Assembly: GCF_009796805.1 (NCBI RefSeq)
Contig: NZ_CP047029.1
Span: 3,300,001-3,364,000, forward strand
Direction of reading: 5' to 3'
Source: Algibacter sp. L1A34
GTDB lineage: Bacteria > Bacteroidota > Bacteroidia > Flavobacteriales > Flavobacteriaceae
Length of the DNA: 64,000 nt
Under the pieces are notes generated by a model, which was given only the letters and a program-made list of their open reading frames with translations, searched no databases and was not told where the DNA came from. Shown here one piece after another: positions 45,080 to 53,240 of this stretch (position 1 is the first letter of the stretch; every line of letters begins with the position of its first letter). Made by a program: the position numbers and the translations under genes.

Positions 45080-45147
45080 GTTTTACGGGTAACCGTAATT
45101 TTGAAAAAAAAGAGTAAAAAAAAACACCATCCTTGTGGAAAGTGTTT
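45080..45147 (-). terminator. Terminator with repeat element, right copy
   Basis: TTTTACGGGTAACCGTA (45080-45096) followed by an A-rich tract and the hairpin AAACAC / GTGTTT at 45122-45147. On the minus strand the hairpin ends in a run of about ten Ts, so it terminates the beta-lactamase-like gene at 45198-46412. Confidence 0.6.
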
Positions 45148-45197
45148 GTTCTAAAATTATAATTATTGAAGTCTGTAAATTTAAAACTTGCTGTTTT

Positions 45198-46412
45198 TTA
45201 ATCACTTAAATGCGCCAGTTTTCTGTATAATTCTAAATGCACAAGAGTTTGCACATAAGGGTTATTTTGATCGTAATAATTTTTATTGGCCGAATTTTTT
45301 ACAATAACCGTGTTTGTGGTTGGGTTGATATAGATATGCTGGTTAAATACGCCAATGGCCATAAACTCGCCTTCGTTACCATCGTTAATCCACCATTGAT
45401 AACCGTAACCTATGCCAGGGCTAGAGGAGTTTTTACTTACTGCTTGCAAATGTTCTTCGTTGGAATTTACGGAAGCTTCAAACCAACTTAGCGGTACAAT
45501 TTGTTTGCCATTCCAATTCCCTTTTTGGAGATACAGTTTTCCTAGTTTGGCATAATCTCTTAAGCAAGCATTTAGTCCGCCGTTTGCCATTTCCATGCCT
45601 TCGCCATCGGCTAACCAATAGGCATCGAATTCTGTGCCAATAGGTTTCCATATTTTTTCTTCTAGATAGTCGGTTAAACTTCTGCCGGTAGCTTTAACGA
45701 TAATCATGCCCAAAACATGGGTGTTAATGCTTACGTAATGGTTGTAAGTTCCGGGAGGTATGTCGTTAGTTAATGTGCTAGCAAAGGCATCTTGAGATTT
45801 TCCGGTAATAAAACCTTGCCAATATCTATTAATATCAGAATTGAGGTCGCTGTAGGTTTCGTCGAATTTAATACCTGTAGACATTTGTAAAACATCTTTT
45901 ATTTTTACACCATCGTAACCAGAGCCTTTTAATTCGGGTAAGTAGGTTTCTACGGTTTCATCGATACTTTTAATATAACCTTCTTCCATAGCGATGCCAA
46001 AAAGCGCCGACACATAAGATTTTGCCATAGACCAAGAGATATGCCGCACATCTTCTTTTTGTCCGCGCCAATAATCCTCGTACTGAATGGTATCATTTTG
46101 AATAAAAATAAAGCCTTGCGTGTACGATGAGTCTATGTACTTTAAAGTGTTGTAGGTTGTACCATTATGACTAAAATTTTCGGGTAATGTTATATTATTT
46201 ATTTTAGGAAATAGAAAAGGAGTATTGGCTTTTTTTACTGTTTTAGTAGGCAAATATTCGTCCATGTGTATAAACGAATATTCTTGATTTTTCATAGCCA
46301 TAGCGTCTTTAAACTCTTGGGCTTTTTTGTTGTTCTGGTTGTAGATCACAGCTGCTACTATTATAATTAGCAATAAAATGATAAATGGAATTTTGAGCTG
46401 TTTTAAATTCAT
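45198..46412 (-). CDS. Serine beta-lactamase-like hydrolase (NylB/class C fold)
   Basis: A 404-residue protein with one N-terminal membrane anchor (IPFIILLLIIIVAAVIY), so the enzyme faces the periplasm. The serine hydrolase domain has S-M-A-K in HISWSMAKSYVSAL (nucleophile and general base), Y-x-S in YNHYVSINTHVLG, and the helix ending GMEMANGGLNACLRDYAKLG. This arrangement matches 6-aminohexanoate-dimer hydrolase-like members. The substrate cannot be inferred. It is followed by a T-rich terminator and precedes, with two other minus-strand genes, the MRJP-like lipoprotein. Confidence 0.85.
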   Translation of the reverse strand: MNLKQLKIPFIILLLIIIVAAVIYNQNNKKAQEFKDAMAMKNQEYSFIHMDEYLPTKTVKKANTPFLFPKINNITLPENFSHNGTTYNTLKYIDSSYTQGFIFIQNDTIQYEDYWRGQKEDVRHISWSMAKSYVSALFGIAMEEGYIKSIDETVETYLPELKGSGYDGVKIKDVLQMSTGIKFDETYSDLNSDINRYWQGFITGKSQDAFASTLTNDIPPGTYNHYVSINTHVLGMIIVKATGRSLTDYLEEKIWKPIGTEFDAYWLADGEGMEMANGGLNACLRDYAKLGKLYLQKGNWNGKQIVPLSWFEASVNSNEEHLQAVSKNSSSPGIGYGYQWWINDGNEGEFMAIGVFNQHIYINPTTNTVIVKNSANKNYYDQNNPYVQTLVHLELYRKLAHLSD

Positions 46413-46541
46413 GGTTTACTATTTTTTTGAAATTATAAGTGTTCTTAATACATATCGTTCTTTTTTAAAACGCTCTCGATTTTATTGAGATTAACATATT
46501 TTTGAGCTTTTATTACAGCATTTACCAATAGCTTTTTATGC

Positions 46542-47579
46542 TTAGTTTATTTTCAGCTTATTTATGGTAAACTCCAATGCGCTTATATCGCCTTTTGCTT
46601 CATTAATTCTAGAATTTGTATAATACAGCTCGTTTTTATAAATACTAAAAGTATCGGCCCATTTTACTTGTTCGCCTTCTGCAACAACACTTATTTCACC
46701 GCTAGTAACATCTAGCTTCATAATTTTATTATGTTCTAAATCGGCATAAAAAAGTTGTCCTGATGCATCCATAATCATCCCGTCTGGAGCAGATGTTTTG
46801 GCTATATGTTTTACACCGTTTTCAATAGTTGCTTTATTTTGGCTCAATAGATTTTCGGTTGAAATAGCATAGAGATTATAACCGGTAAGTGCATGAAAAT
46901 AAAGCATATCGTTTTTAGTATCTAGCGCAATACCATCGGAATGTACTGTATTTTTCCAAATCCCGTTATTAAACGTTAATTGGTTGGTTTCTGCCAAGGT
47001 AGATTTGTGATTATCGAGCGCTCTAAAAGATGTTCTGGAAGCTATATCGATCACCACAAGGCCAGCATGACCAGAATCTGTTAAGTAAATTTTGCCCTTC
47101 TTTTTGTCTATGCGTAAGTCGTTAATGTAAGAGTCTTTATGAAAACTTTCCTCTTGTAAAACATAGATTTTTTCTAGTTTATTAGAAGACAGATTAAAAG
47201 CGAAAATTCTAGGGTTTACTATAACACCTTTAAATAACGGGTTGCGAGTATCGAGAACATACAACGTATTTTCGAAAGCAACTACCGATTGTACGGCCAC
47301 AAATACACTGTCGGTAACAGTTTTTCCAATATCCCAACTGTTCCAAGTTTGATTAGGAAAAGGTGTTGATGTAGTATTGGTAACTTCAATTACCGAGTTT
47401 TTAACCTGTTCGCGCCATCTCGGAAAGTTGGCAAAAACACGACCATTATCACTCACTGTAACACCAGTAACTTGTTGACCTTTAAAAGAGGCTATATTTT
47501 CAATTTCGGGCTTTTCAGAGGTGCAACTCCAAATTCCAAAGACAATAACTAGTATAAATATCTTTCTCATGTTTTCCAT
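46542..47579 (-). CDS. Major royal jelly/yellow-type six-bladed propeller lipoprotein
   Basis: A 345-residue lipoprotein (lipobox FGIWSC). The mature part follows the MRJP/yellow (L-dopachrome tautomerase-related) pattern: QVTGVTVSDNGRVFANFPRW at the start, then VLDTRNP, INDLRIDKKKGKIYLTDSG, SDGIALDTKNDMLYFHALTG and ADLEHNKIMKLD. These are six-bladed propellers; in bacteria the role is unknown. It stands between two serine beta-lactamase-like genes on the same strand. Confidence 0.85.
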   Translation of the reverse strand: MENMRKIFILVIVFGIWSCTSEKPEIENIASFKGQQVTGVTVSDNGRVFANFPRWREQVKNSVIEVTNTTSTPFPNQTWNSWDIGKTVTDSVFVAVQSVVAFENTLYVLDTRNPLFKGVIVNPRIFAFNLSSNKLEKIYVLQEESFHKDSYINDLRIDKKKGKIYLTDSGHAGLVVIDIASRTSFRALDNHKSTLAETNQLTFNNGIWKNTVHSDGIALDTKNDMLYFHALTGYNLYAISTENLLSQNKATIENGVKHIAKTSAPDGMIMDASGQLFYADLEHNKIMKLDVTSGEISVVAEGEQVKWADTFSIYKNELYYTNSRINEAKGDISALEFTINKLKIN

Positions 47580-47684
47580 TTAATTAAGCTACTAATTTAG
47601 CAAATATAACCGTAATAGAAACTTAAAAAGCTTTTGAAAATAGGGAAGTGGTTTCAGAAAAAACTATAGGTTTTATCTGTTTTA

Positions 47685-48920
47685 CTATTCTTTTTTTAAT
47701 TCGGTTTCGTACTTAATTAAAGCATTCCAAATGGATACGACTTCGGGCCAAAAATTATCATCAAAATCGGAGTCTGTATTTACTAAAAGTATTTTGCCTG
47801 TTTCAGTAATTGGATTAAAATACATGGCTGTCATCACGCCAGGATCCGATCCGTTATGGCCAATAACGTTGTCTTTAATTTTTATAAAGGCATTGCTAAA
47901 CTCCATAAAAATGCCAAATTGTTCTCCCGTTTCTATATTCGGGAATTGCTGTTTTTCAAATAACTTTTTATAGCTCGCTTTGCTTAAAAGTTCACCATTT
48001 CCCTTGTAGCCTTTCATTAACTCCGTTAAAAACAGGCCTAAATCTCTATTAGAAGTAATAAAACCACCATCGGCATAGGTGATTAGCGAATATTCTGCGA
48101 TTAGCATCTCTTTGTTTGCGAATAGTCTAGAACGCTGCGTGGTATCAATATCTTTAGAAGACCAACCAGACGATGTCATTTTTAAAGGTTTTAATATATA
48201 GTCCTTCGTAAATGCTTGGTAATCTTGTCCTGTTGCAAATTCAATAATTTGAGCACAAAGCGCAGCGCCTATATTTGAATAAGCTCTTAGTTTTCCTGGC
48301 TTGCTATTGGTAAACATACCTTTGCTATACCATTTTCCTTCGGGAGTAAGGCTGTTTTTAATAAATTCTATAAGCGAAATTTTAGATTCAGGCATGCCAA
48401 ACCAATCGTATACACCTTCGTTTTCATTATGCTTAGATTTTTTTAAGACATAGGATTTAGAATACACCTCGTCAAGATCATTTATAGAGCTCGTGTGGTA
48501 GGCGAGATGTTTAATTAAAATGGGTGTTTCAGGAAAATTAGGATTTGTAATTTCGAAAGGTAAATATTTATTTATGGGATCATTCAGATTTAATTTTCCC
48601 ATTTCCTGAGCTTTTAAAAGAGAAACTCCTATTAAAGTTTTTGATATGGAAGCAATATTTTGTGTGGTGTTTGGTGTGTACTTTTTTGTTAGTGCTATAT
48701 CTGTATAACCAAAGGCATTTTCATAGATTAAACCTTGATCATCAACGACAGAAACCGACAACCCAATGATAGCATCTTTTTTGAAAGCACTTTGCAAGTT
48801 GTTAGTGAGCGTATCGTTTATTGCCGTATAGTCTCTTTTGAGTGTTTTGTGAGATGCTTCTTTTTGTTTACACGAAAATAATATAGTTGATACTAAAAGA
48901 AATAGAAGTGTATTTTTCAT
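47685..48920 (-). CDS. Serine beta-lactamase-like lipoprotein
   Basis: A 411-residue lipoprotein (lipobox STILFSC, then KQKEA). Penicillin-binding-like motifs: S-x-x-K in IASISKTLIGVS, Y-x-N in RAYSNIGAAL, and the third-motif equivalent in VIGHNGSDPG. The family includes esterases, D-aminopeptidases and peptidoglycan-related hydrolases; I see nothing that decides. The signal and lipobox place it in the periplasm or outer membrane. It is not a close paralogue of the gene at 45198-46412. Confidence 0.85.
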   Translation of the reverse strand: MKNTLLFLLVSTILFSCKQKEASHKTLKRDYTAINDTLTNNLQSAFKKDAIIGLSVSVVDDQGLIYENAFGYTDIALTKKYTPNTTQNIASISKTLIGVSLLKAQEMGKLNLNDPINKYLPFEITNPNFPETPILIKHLAYHTSSINDLDEVYSKSYVLKKSKHNENEGVYDWFGMPESKISLIEFIKNSLTPEGKWYSKGMFTNSKPGKLRAYSNIGAALCAQIIEFATGQDYQAFTKDYILKPLKMTSSGWSSKDIDTTQRSRLFANKEMLIAEYSLITYADGGFITSNRDLGLFLTELMKGYKGNGELLSKASYKKLFEKQQFPNIETGEQFGIFMEFSNAFIKIKDNVIGHNGSDPGVMTAMYFNPITETGKILLVNTDSDFDDNFWPEVVSIWNALIKYETELKKE

Positions 48921-48960
48921 CTTGACTTAGTTTGTTTTATTAAATGTGTAATTGTATAGA

Positions 48961-50229
48961 TTAACAATCGTAATATTCTGGTGCCGTTATTATTTCTAAT
49001 CCGGTTAATTTAGATATTTTTTCTGTGTAACCATCAAAACTGTGGCAAGAACCGTAAAGAATGACATAGCTTCTATTATCGTTCTCAAAATTCAATTCTA
49101 AATAACTGGCACCTCCACCTTTTGCGGGCAGGACATTTTGAATAGTTAAAGATGAAATATCACATGTATTATAAACTTGAGAATAGTTCTTATCTGCAAA
49201 GCCAATTTTAGAATTTTTATGATCGACCCAAATAGTTACTGCATCGTTATTATTCGGTAAAAGATTTGCAGGTCTGCGTTTTATACTGCTATTTCTTTTG
49301 TAATCGGAAGATGTTTTAACGCTTGCATTAATAACAAGATATTCGCCAACTTCCATGATATTCTCGTAATCACTATTAGCTAATAATTCGGGATAATCAC
49401 GTTCGTTTTTTACAGAAAGGGATGTATATGCTCCATCAAATAGATACGTGCTATCATAAGTGTAAACTATGGAAATTACGATACCTTTAGCTTTAAATGA
49501 AAAGCTGTTTTGATCATCGCGCTCATAACCAAAGTATTGGTTTTCTTCTGAAAAATCTTTTTGAAAGCGTTCTTTTAAAGCGTAATAACTTTTATCTGAA
49601 TTTGAAACGTTGAAAGCATGTGTATAAAAATGCAATACAGGAACATCTGTTCTGGCATTATCAAAATACGCCTTAAAATCTGTTAAAATGATGTTCCCAA
49701 GTCTAACCGGATATTTAAAATTCAAAATCTTTTGGCCATAAGGCGACTCGGTAAAATAAACATGAGGATGCTGTTCTATATATTGATAGGTTGTGCTCCA
49801 GTTTATAAACGTTTTTTCTTGAGATTGTATTTCAAACCCTAATGCGTAATCATTATAGTTTTCATCAAGAATTTCAAAAGTTGTATTGTTTAATTTACGC
49901 CAAACTAGATGCTTTTGCTGGGTGGTTTTATTTATATTTTTGAAAAAAGCTGTATCGTTAAAATTAAACTTTTTAGATAATGTATTGTAAACTTTGGAGA
50001 AGCCTTTAAAATTAGTTGGCAACCAATTTTGATGATGATCAAATATAAATAATGAGGATACACCTTGTGCATTTACAACCATATAGGCGTATTGCATAGC
50101 ATTAATGTTAATCTCACAATTTTTAAAAGCATCGTTACTTCTGCAAATAATTTTGTTTTCTGCTATGTAAATTTCGCCTAGATTTTCTTCTTTAGGAAAT
50201 TTTCTTTTGTTTAAATATTTTCCAAACAT
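48961..50229 (-). CDS. Protein of unknown function
   Basis: A 422-residue protein with no signal peptide and no membrane helix. It is beta-rich and aromatic. The N-terminal part (about 15-90) and the C-terminal part (about 330-415) both look like small PH-like or sandwich domains, since each has a strand ending in a G-S/V-x-x-L/Y-x-I-F/L-Y/D pattern. I do not recognise a family. Its start lies 8 bp from the end of the HxlR regulator gene, so it is probably cotranscribed with that regulator. Confidence 0.55.
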   Translation of the reverse strand: MFGKYLNKRKFPKEENLGEIYIAENKIICRSNDAFKNCEININAMQYAYMVVNAQGVSSLFIFDHHQNWLPTNFKGFSKVYNTLSKKFNFNDTAFFKNINKTTQQKHLVWRKLNNTTFEILDENYNDYALGFEIQSQEKTFINWSTTYQYIEQHPHVYFTESPYGQKILNFKYPVRLGNIILTDFKAYFDNARTDVPVLHFYTHAFNVSNSDKSYYALKERFQKDFSEENQYFGYERDDQNSFSFKAKGIVISIVYTYDSTYLFDGAYTSLSVKNERDYPELLANSDYENIMEVGEYLVINASVKTSSDYKRNSSIKRRPANLLPNNNDAVTIWVDHKNSKIGFADKNYSQVYNTCDISSLTIQNVLPAKGGGASYLELNFENDNRSYVILYGSCHSFDGYTEKISKLTGLEIITAPEYYDC

Positions 50230-50236
50230 GTTGCTG

Positions 50237-50581
50237 CTATTTAAGATGCAAATTGCTCCATTCCATTATTTTGGTCAAGTTTTCTTTTAGCGATTTACCT
50301 TTTTCTGTTAATCGGTATTCAACTTTAGGTGGAATTACCGGATAAGCCTTTCGGTCTACTATTTTTAATTCCTCTAAGTGTTTTAATTGCTGCGATAGCA
50401 TTTTCTGGCTTATGCCGTCTATGGCTTTATCCAATTCATTAAAGCGCATCACGTCGTTTAACAATAAAAGCCAAATAATAACAGGTTTCCATTTGCCACC
50501 AATTTGCTCCATAAATAGTGTTATTGGGCATTCTTTGGCTTTTTGATATTTTTTTTTAATTTTTTTTTCCTCTGTTTTCAT
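50237..50581 (-). CDS. HxlR-family transcriptional regulator
   Basis: A 114-residue winged-helix regulator. The family pattern is clear: CPITLFMEQIGGKWKPVIIW with a conserved N-terminal Cys, then RFNELDKAIDGISQKMLSQQ (recognition helix) and VEYRLTEKGKSL. Members respond to aldehydes, quinones or disulfide stress, sometimes through the Cys. It is divergent from the SDR gene at 50678, and the space between holds a good inverted repeat, so it likely represses that gene and itself. Confidence 0.93.
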   Translation of the reverse strand: MKTEEKKIKKKYQKAKECPITLFMEQIGGKWKPVIIWLLLLNDVMRFNELDKAIDGISQKMLSQQLKHLEELKIVDRKAYPVIPPKVEYRLTEKGKSLKENLTKIMEWSNLHLK

Positions 50582-50613
50582 TTTAATAGCGATTTTCCGA
50601 CCAATTAGTTAGT

Positions 50614-50633
50614 TACTTACCTAAAAGTAAGTA
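50614..50633. promoter_or_regulatory. Candidate HxlR operator
   Basis: An inverted repeat TACTTAC-CTAAAA-GTAAGTA, 7 bp arms and 6 bp spacer, in the 96-bp divergent region between the regulator and the SDR gene. Spacing of about one helix turn fits binding of an HxlR dimer. Confidence 0.65.
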
Positions 50634-50677
50634 CTTGCCAAATGTAAAGTTATTTACCAAATTTGCAAAAAAACAAT

Positions 50678-51415
50678 ATGGATAGCAAAAAAATAGTGAT
50701 TACAGGCGGCACAACAGGTATTGGTTACGCTTGCGCGGAATATCTCATCGGGTTAAATTACCAAGTGATTATAACGGGTAGAACCCAAGAAAACTTAGAT
50801 CGTGCCATTTCTAAATTAGGGCATCAAGCATTCGGGATTCTGTCAGACACATCATCTTTAAGTGCTATTGATGATTTAGTACTAAACGTTAAAAAAGAGT
50901 TCGGAACCATTGATGGTTTGTTCGTTAATGCGGGTATATTTAAAGGGTCTAGTTTTGAAAGTACTTCCGAAGCATTATTTGATGACACCATGAATATTAA
51001 TTTTAAAGGCGCTTTTTTTACCATTCAAAAATTTATTTCCATTTTAAAAAATCCATCGAGTGTTGTTTTAAATACGTCTATTGTGGTTTTTAAAGCCTTT
51101 GCGAATACAAGTGTTTATACCGCAAGTAAAGCGGCGCTGGAGAGTTTATCACAAGTTTTGAATATAGAACTTGCAGATCGAGGCATTCGGGTAAATGTAG
51201 TAAGTCCTGGTGTTACGGAAAGTCCAATTCAAAAAAAATCTGGAATGACGGACGAAGCTATTAGTAATTTGTTAGAGCATTTTTCAGCAACATCTCCCAT
51301 TGGTCGTATTGTTCAACCTACCGATATTGCACCCATGGTAGAATTTCTACTTTCGGATAAATCGTTAGTGTTAAGAAATGAAAAAATTGTTATCGATGGT
51401 GGAACAACGCTTTAG
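50678..51415 (+). CDS. Short-chain dehydrogenase/reductase
   Basis: A 245-residue classical SDR. NAD(P) motif TGGTTGIGYACAEYL, the D/N-A-G site LFVNAGIF, catalytic S in NTSIVVF and Y-x-x-x-K in VYTASKAALESL, and C-terminal S-P-G-V-T-E-S-P. I use ATG 50678; the frame can be extended to TTG 50663, but that would place the start in the promoter. R-T after the second strand suggests NADPH. The divergent HxlR regulator and operator suggest induction by a small electrophile or aldehyde substrate. Confidence 0.92.
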   Translation: MDSKKIVITGGTTGIGYACAEYLIGLNYQVIITGRTQENLDRAISKLGHQAFGILSDTSSLSAIDDLVLNVKKEFGTIDGLFVNAGIFKGSSFESTSEALFDDTMNINFKGAFFTIQKFISILKNPSSVVLNTSIVVFKAFANTSVYTASKAALESLSQVLNIELADRGIRVNVVSPGVTESPIQKKSGMTDEAISNLLEHFSATSPIGRIVQPTDIAPMVEFLLSDKSLVLRNEKIVIDGGTTL

Positions 51416-51435
51416 TTAATCATGTGAAAAGACTT

Positions 51436-51657
51436 TTATTCCAGATTGTAATTTGCGTTTGCCCATTTTACGGTGGGTTTAATATACCCTTTTACAATGT
51501 CTTCACTTAAAAAATAGACATAGCGCTCAACTTTTCCGGCTTCTAAAAGTTTGGTTTGCGCTGTTAGGTGTTTGCAAATAAAACAATGTTGAACGAAGCG
51601 AGTATCTTCTTCTGTTAAAGTAAATCGCGATTGAATATAGTTTAGTAAGTTTTTCAT
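51436..51657 (-). pseudogene. Truncated Crp/Fnr-family regulator (N-terminal fragment)
   Basis: A 73-codon frame. The first about 58 residues (MKNLLNYIQSRFTLTEEDTR, FICKHLTAQTKLLEAGKVER, YVYFLSEDIVKGY) match the start of a cyclic-nucleotide-binding-type regulator of about 190 residues. It then ends in unrelated residues and a stop. The rest of the effector domain and the HTH are missing, and the SDR gene end is only 20 bp away. It is a remnant. Confidence 0.6.
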
Positions 51658-51725
51658 GAGCTTGCTTTGAATAGTGTAGAAGACTCTTCATTTCTAACAA
51701 ACAAAGACAAACATCATATAAAACA

Positions 51726-51757
51726 AAAAACCACTAAGCTTTCGCAAAGTGGTTTTT
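51726..51757. terminator. Bidirectional terminator after the peroxiredoxin-thioredoxin operon
   Basis: A 10-bp perfect stem AAAAACCACT / AGTGGTTTTT with a 12-nt loop containing GCTTTCGC. It lies 23 bp beyond the last gene of the operon. The loop and right arm are shared with 44681-44712. Confidence 0.75.
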
Positions 51758-51779
51758 AATACTAATTTTTCTTTTTCAA

Positions 51780-52037
51780 TTATTTATCAATAGATCCTAA
51801 TACGCGTTGCATAAAACTGTTTACAGCTTCCTTTTTAGGGGTGCCTTCTTTTATCATTTTATTCACTTCTATGGCGCCGTACATATTAGAAATAAGCTCA
51901 CCAATAACATCTAATTCTTCATCTTTTAGAGAAGATACTTCGGTTAAAGCTTCTAATGTTTCAATAGTTTCAACAACGTAATCTTCGTCGTTTTCTTCAA
52001 TAAATTGAGTTAAATGTTTTATTACTGGTAATTTCAT
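51780..52037 (-). CDS. Small conserved protein of the peroxiredoxin operon (DUF6952-like)
   Basis: An 85-residue acidic, helical protein without signal peptide: VIKHLTQFIEENDEDYVVET, then SLKDEELDVIGELISNMYGA and KKEAVNSFMQRVLGS. I remember a protein of this size and pattern following peroxiredoxin and thioredoxin in many flavobacteria, named DUF6952. Function unknown. It begins 47 bp after the thioredoxin stop. Confidence 0.7.
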   Translation of the reverse strand: MKLPVIKHLTQFIEENDEDYVVETIETLEALTEVSSLKDEELDVIGELISNMYGAIEVNKMIKEGTPKKEAVNSFMQRVLGSIDK

Positions 52038-52084
52038 TTTAATAGGTTTTTATTCTGCTTTCGCAAAAAGATCTTTAATAGGTG

Positions 52085-52393
52085 TTAAATCACTTCGCTA
52101 ACTAATTCTTTTAAAACATCGAATTTGTTAGTTTGTACTTGTTTAACCAATTTTCCACCTTTAAAAGTCGCAAAGGTTGGTAAATTATCTACCGTAGCTA
52201 GCTTTCTAGATTCTGGAAATTTTTCAGCATCAGCAATAACAAAAGATACACCTTCGTTTTCTGTTGCTAATTTTTTGAATTTAGGTTTCATAATTCTACA
52301 GTTACCGCACCATGTTGCAGAATATTGTACAATTACAGTATCATTACTCGAAACGATTTCACCTAAATTATCTTGGTCTAATTCACTTATCAT
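52085..52393 (-). CDS. Thioredoxin-family protein with CGNC active site
   Basis: A 102-residue cytoplasmic thioredoxin fold: VIVQYSATWCGNCRIMKPKF, with C29 and C32 forming a CGNC redox site rather than the CGPC of housekeeping thioredoxin, and cis-Pro in VDNLPTFATFKGG. The altered dipeptide shifts redox potential and partner choice. It lies between the peroxiredoxin gene and the DUF6952-like gene and is probably the reductant of this peroxiredoxin (inference from position). Confidence 0.9.
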   Translation of the reverse strand: MISELDQDNLGEIVSSNDTVIVQYSATWCGNCRIMKPKFKKLATENEGVSFVIADAEKFPESRKLATVDNLPTFATFKGGKLVKQVQTNKFDVLKELVSEVI

Positions 52394-52409
52394 AACTATA
52401 TTTTTTTAA

Positions 52410-52439
52410 CCTGTCTGGTTTAAAATAAAAACAGACAGG
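52410..52439. repeat. Inverted repeat between peroxiredoxin and thioredoxin genes
   Basis: CCTGTCTG and CAGACAGG, 8 bp perfect, with a 14-nt loop, inside the 66-bp gap of the operon. On the minus strand it lacks a T-run, so it is a processing or stability hairpin rather than a full terminator. Confidence 0.5.
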
Positions 52440-52459
52440 ATTTTAATTTTTGTAATTTA

Positions 52460-53098
52460 TTAGTGAGTTGCTAAATATGCAGCAGTTCCTTTTGCATTTG
52501 GAGCCATTGCATCTTTGCCTTCTTCCCAGTTTGCAGGACAAACTTCACCTTTTTCTTGTACATGTGTTAAAGCATCTACTAAACGAATGTACTCACCAAC
52601 ATTTCTACCTAAAGGCATGTTATTAATACTTTCGTGTTGTACAACACCATCTTCATCAATAATGTAAGTTGCTCTGTAAGTTACGTTATCACCTTCAACT
52701 TGTACGGTTCCAGTTTCTTCATCAAACGTTTCGTTAGTGATATCTAAAATACCTAAGATGTTTGATAAGTTTCTGTTGCTATCTGCTAAAATTGGGTAAG
52801 TTACACCTTCAATTCCACCGTTATCTTTAGCTTGGCTTAACCATGCAAAGTGCACTTCTGGAGTATCGCAAGATGCACCAATAACAATAGTATTACGTTT
52901 TTCGAATTCTGGTAAAGCTGCTTGGAATGCGTGTAATTCTGTTGGGCATACAAAAGTAAAATCTTTTGGGTACCAAAATAAAACTACTTTTTTCTTATTG
53001 TTAACCGCTTCTTCTAGAACGTTTACTTTAAAAGTATCGCCCATATCGTTCATTGCGTCAACGTTTAAATCTGGAAATTTTTTTCCTACTAATGCCAT
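52460..53098 (-). CDS. 2-Cys peroxiredoxin (AhpC/Prx1 class)
   Basis: A 212-residue cytoplasmic peroxidase that reduces H2O2 and organic peroxides. Peroxidatic C51 in DFTFVCPTELHAFQ and resolving C187 in GEVCPANW are both present, as are the conserved Y-P-K and R-x-T-x-x-I-D-E-D-G-V. It is followed by a thioredoxin gene and a small partner protein. A TAnnTTTG box is found at 53137-53144. Confidence 0.95.
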   Translation of the reverse strand: MALVGKKFPDLNVDAMNDMGDTFKVNVLEEAVNNKKKVVLFWYPKDFTFVCPTELHAFQAALPEFEKRNTIVIGASCDTPEVHFAWLSQAKDNGGIEGVTYPILADSNRNLSNILGILDITNETFDEETGTVQVEGDNVTYRATYIIDEDGVVQHESINNMPLGRNVGEYIRLVDALTHVQEKGEVCPANWEEGKDAMAPNAKGTAAYLATH

Positions 53099-53136
53099 GT
53101 GTTTTATATTTTATTTGTTAATTATTTTTGCTGGTA

Positions 53137-53144
53137 CAAATATA
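53137..53144 (-). promoter_or_regulatory. -7 box (TATATTTG) of the peroxiredoxin operon
   Basis: TATATTTG on the minus strand, matching TAnnTTTG, 38 bp upstream of the peroxiredoxin ATG. No convincing -33 element at the right distance. Confidence 0.45.
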
Positions 53145-53240
53145 AAACACATTGAAGATTTTTACTGAATTACCAAATTTTAATTTCTTATTTGAGAATA
53201 GATTTTGTCTATATAATTAAAACTAAATAATAATATAACT

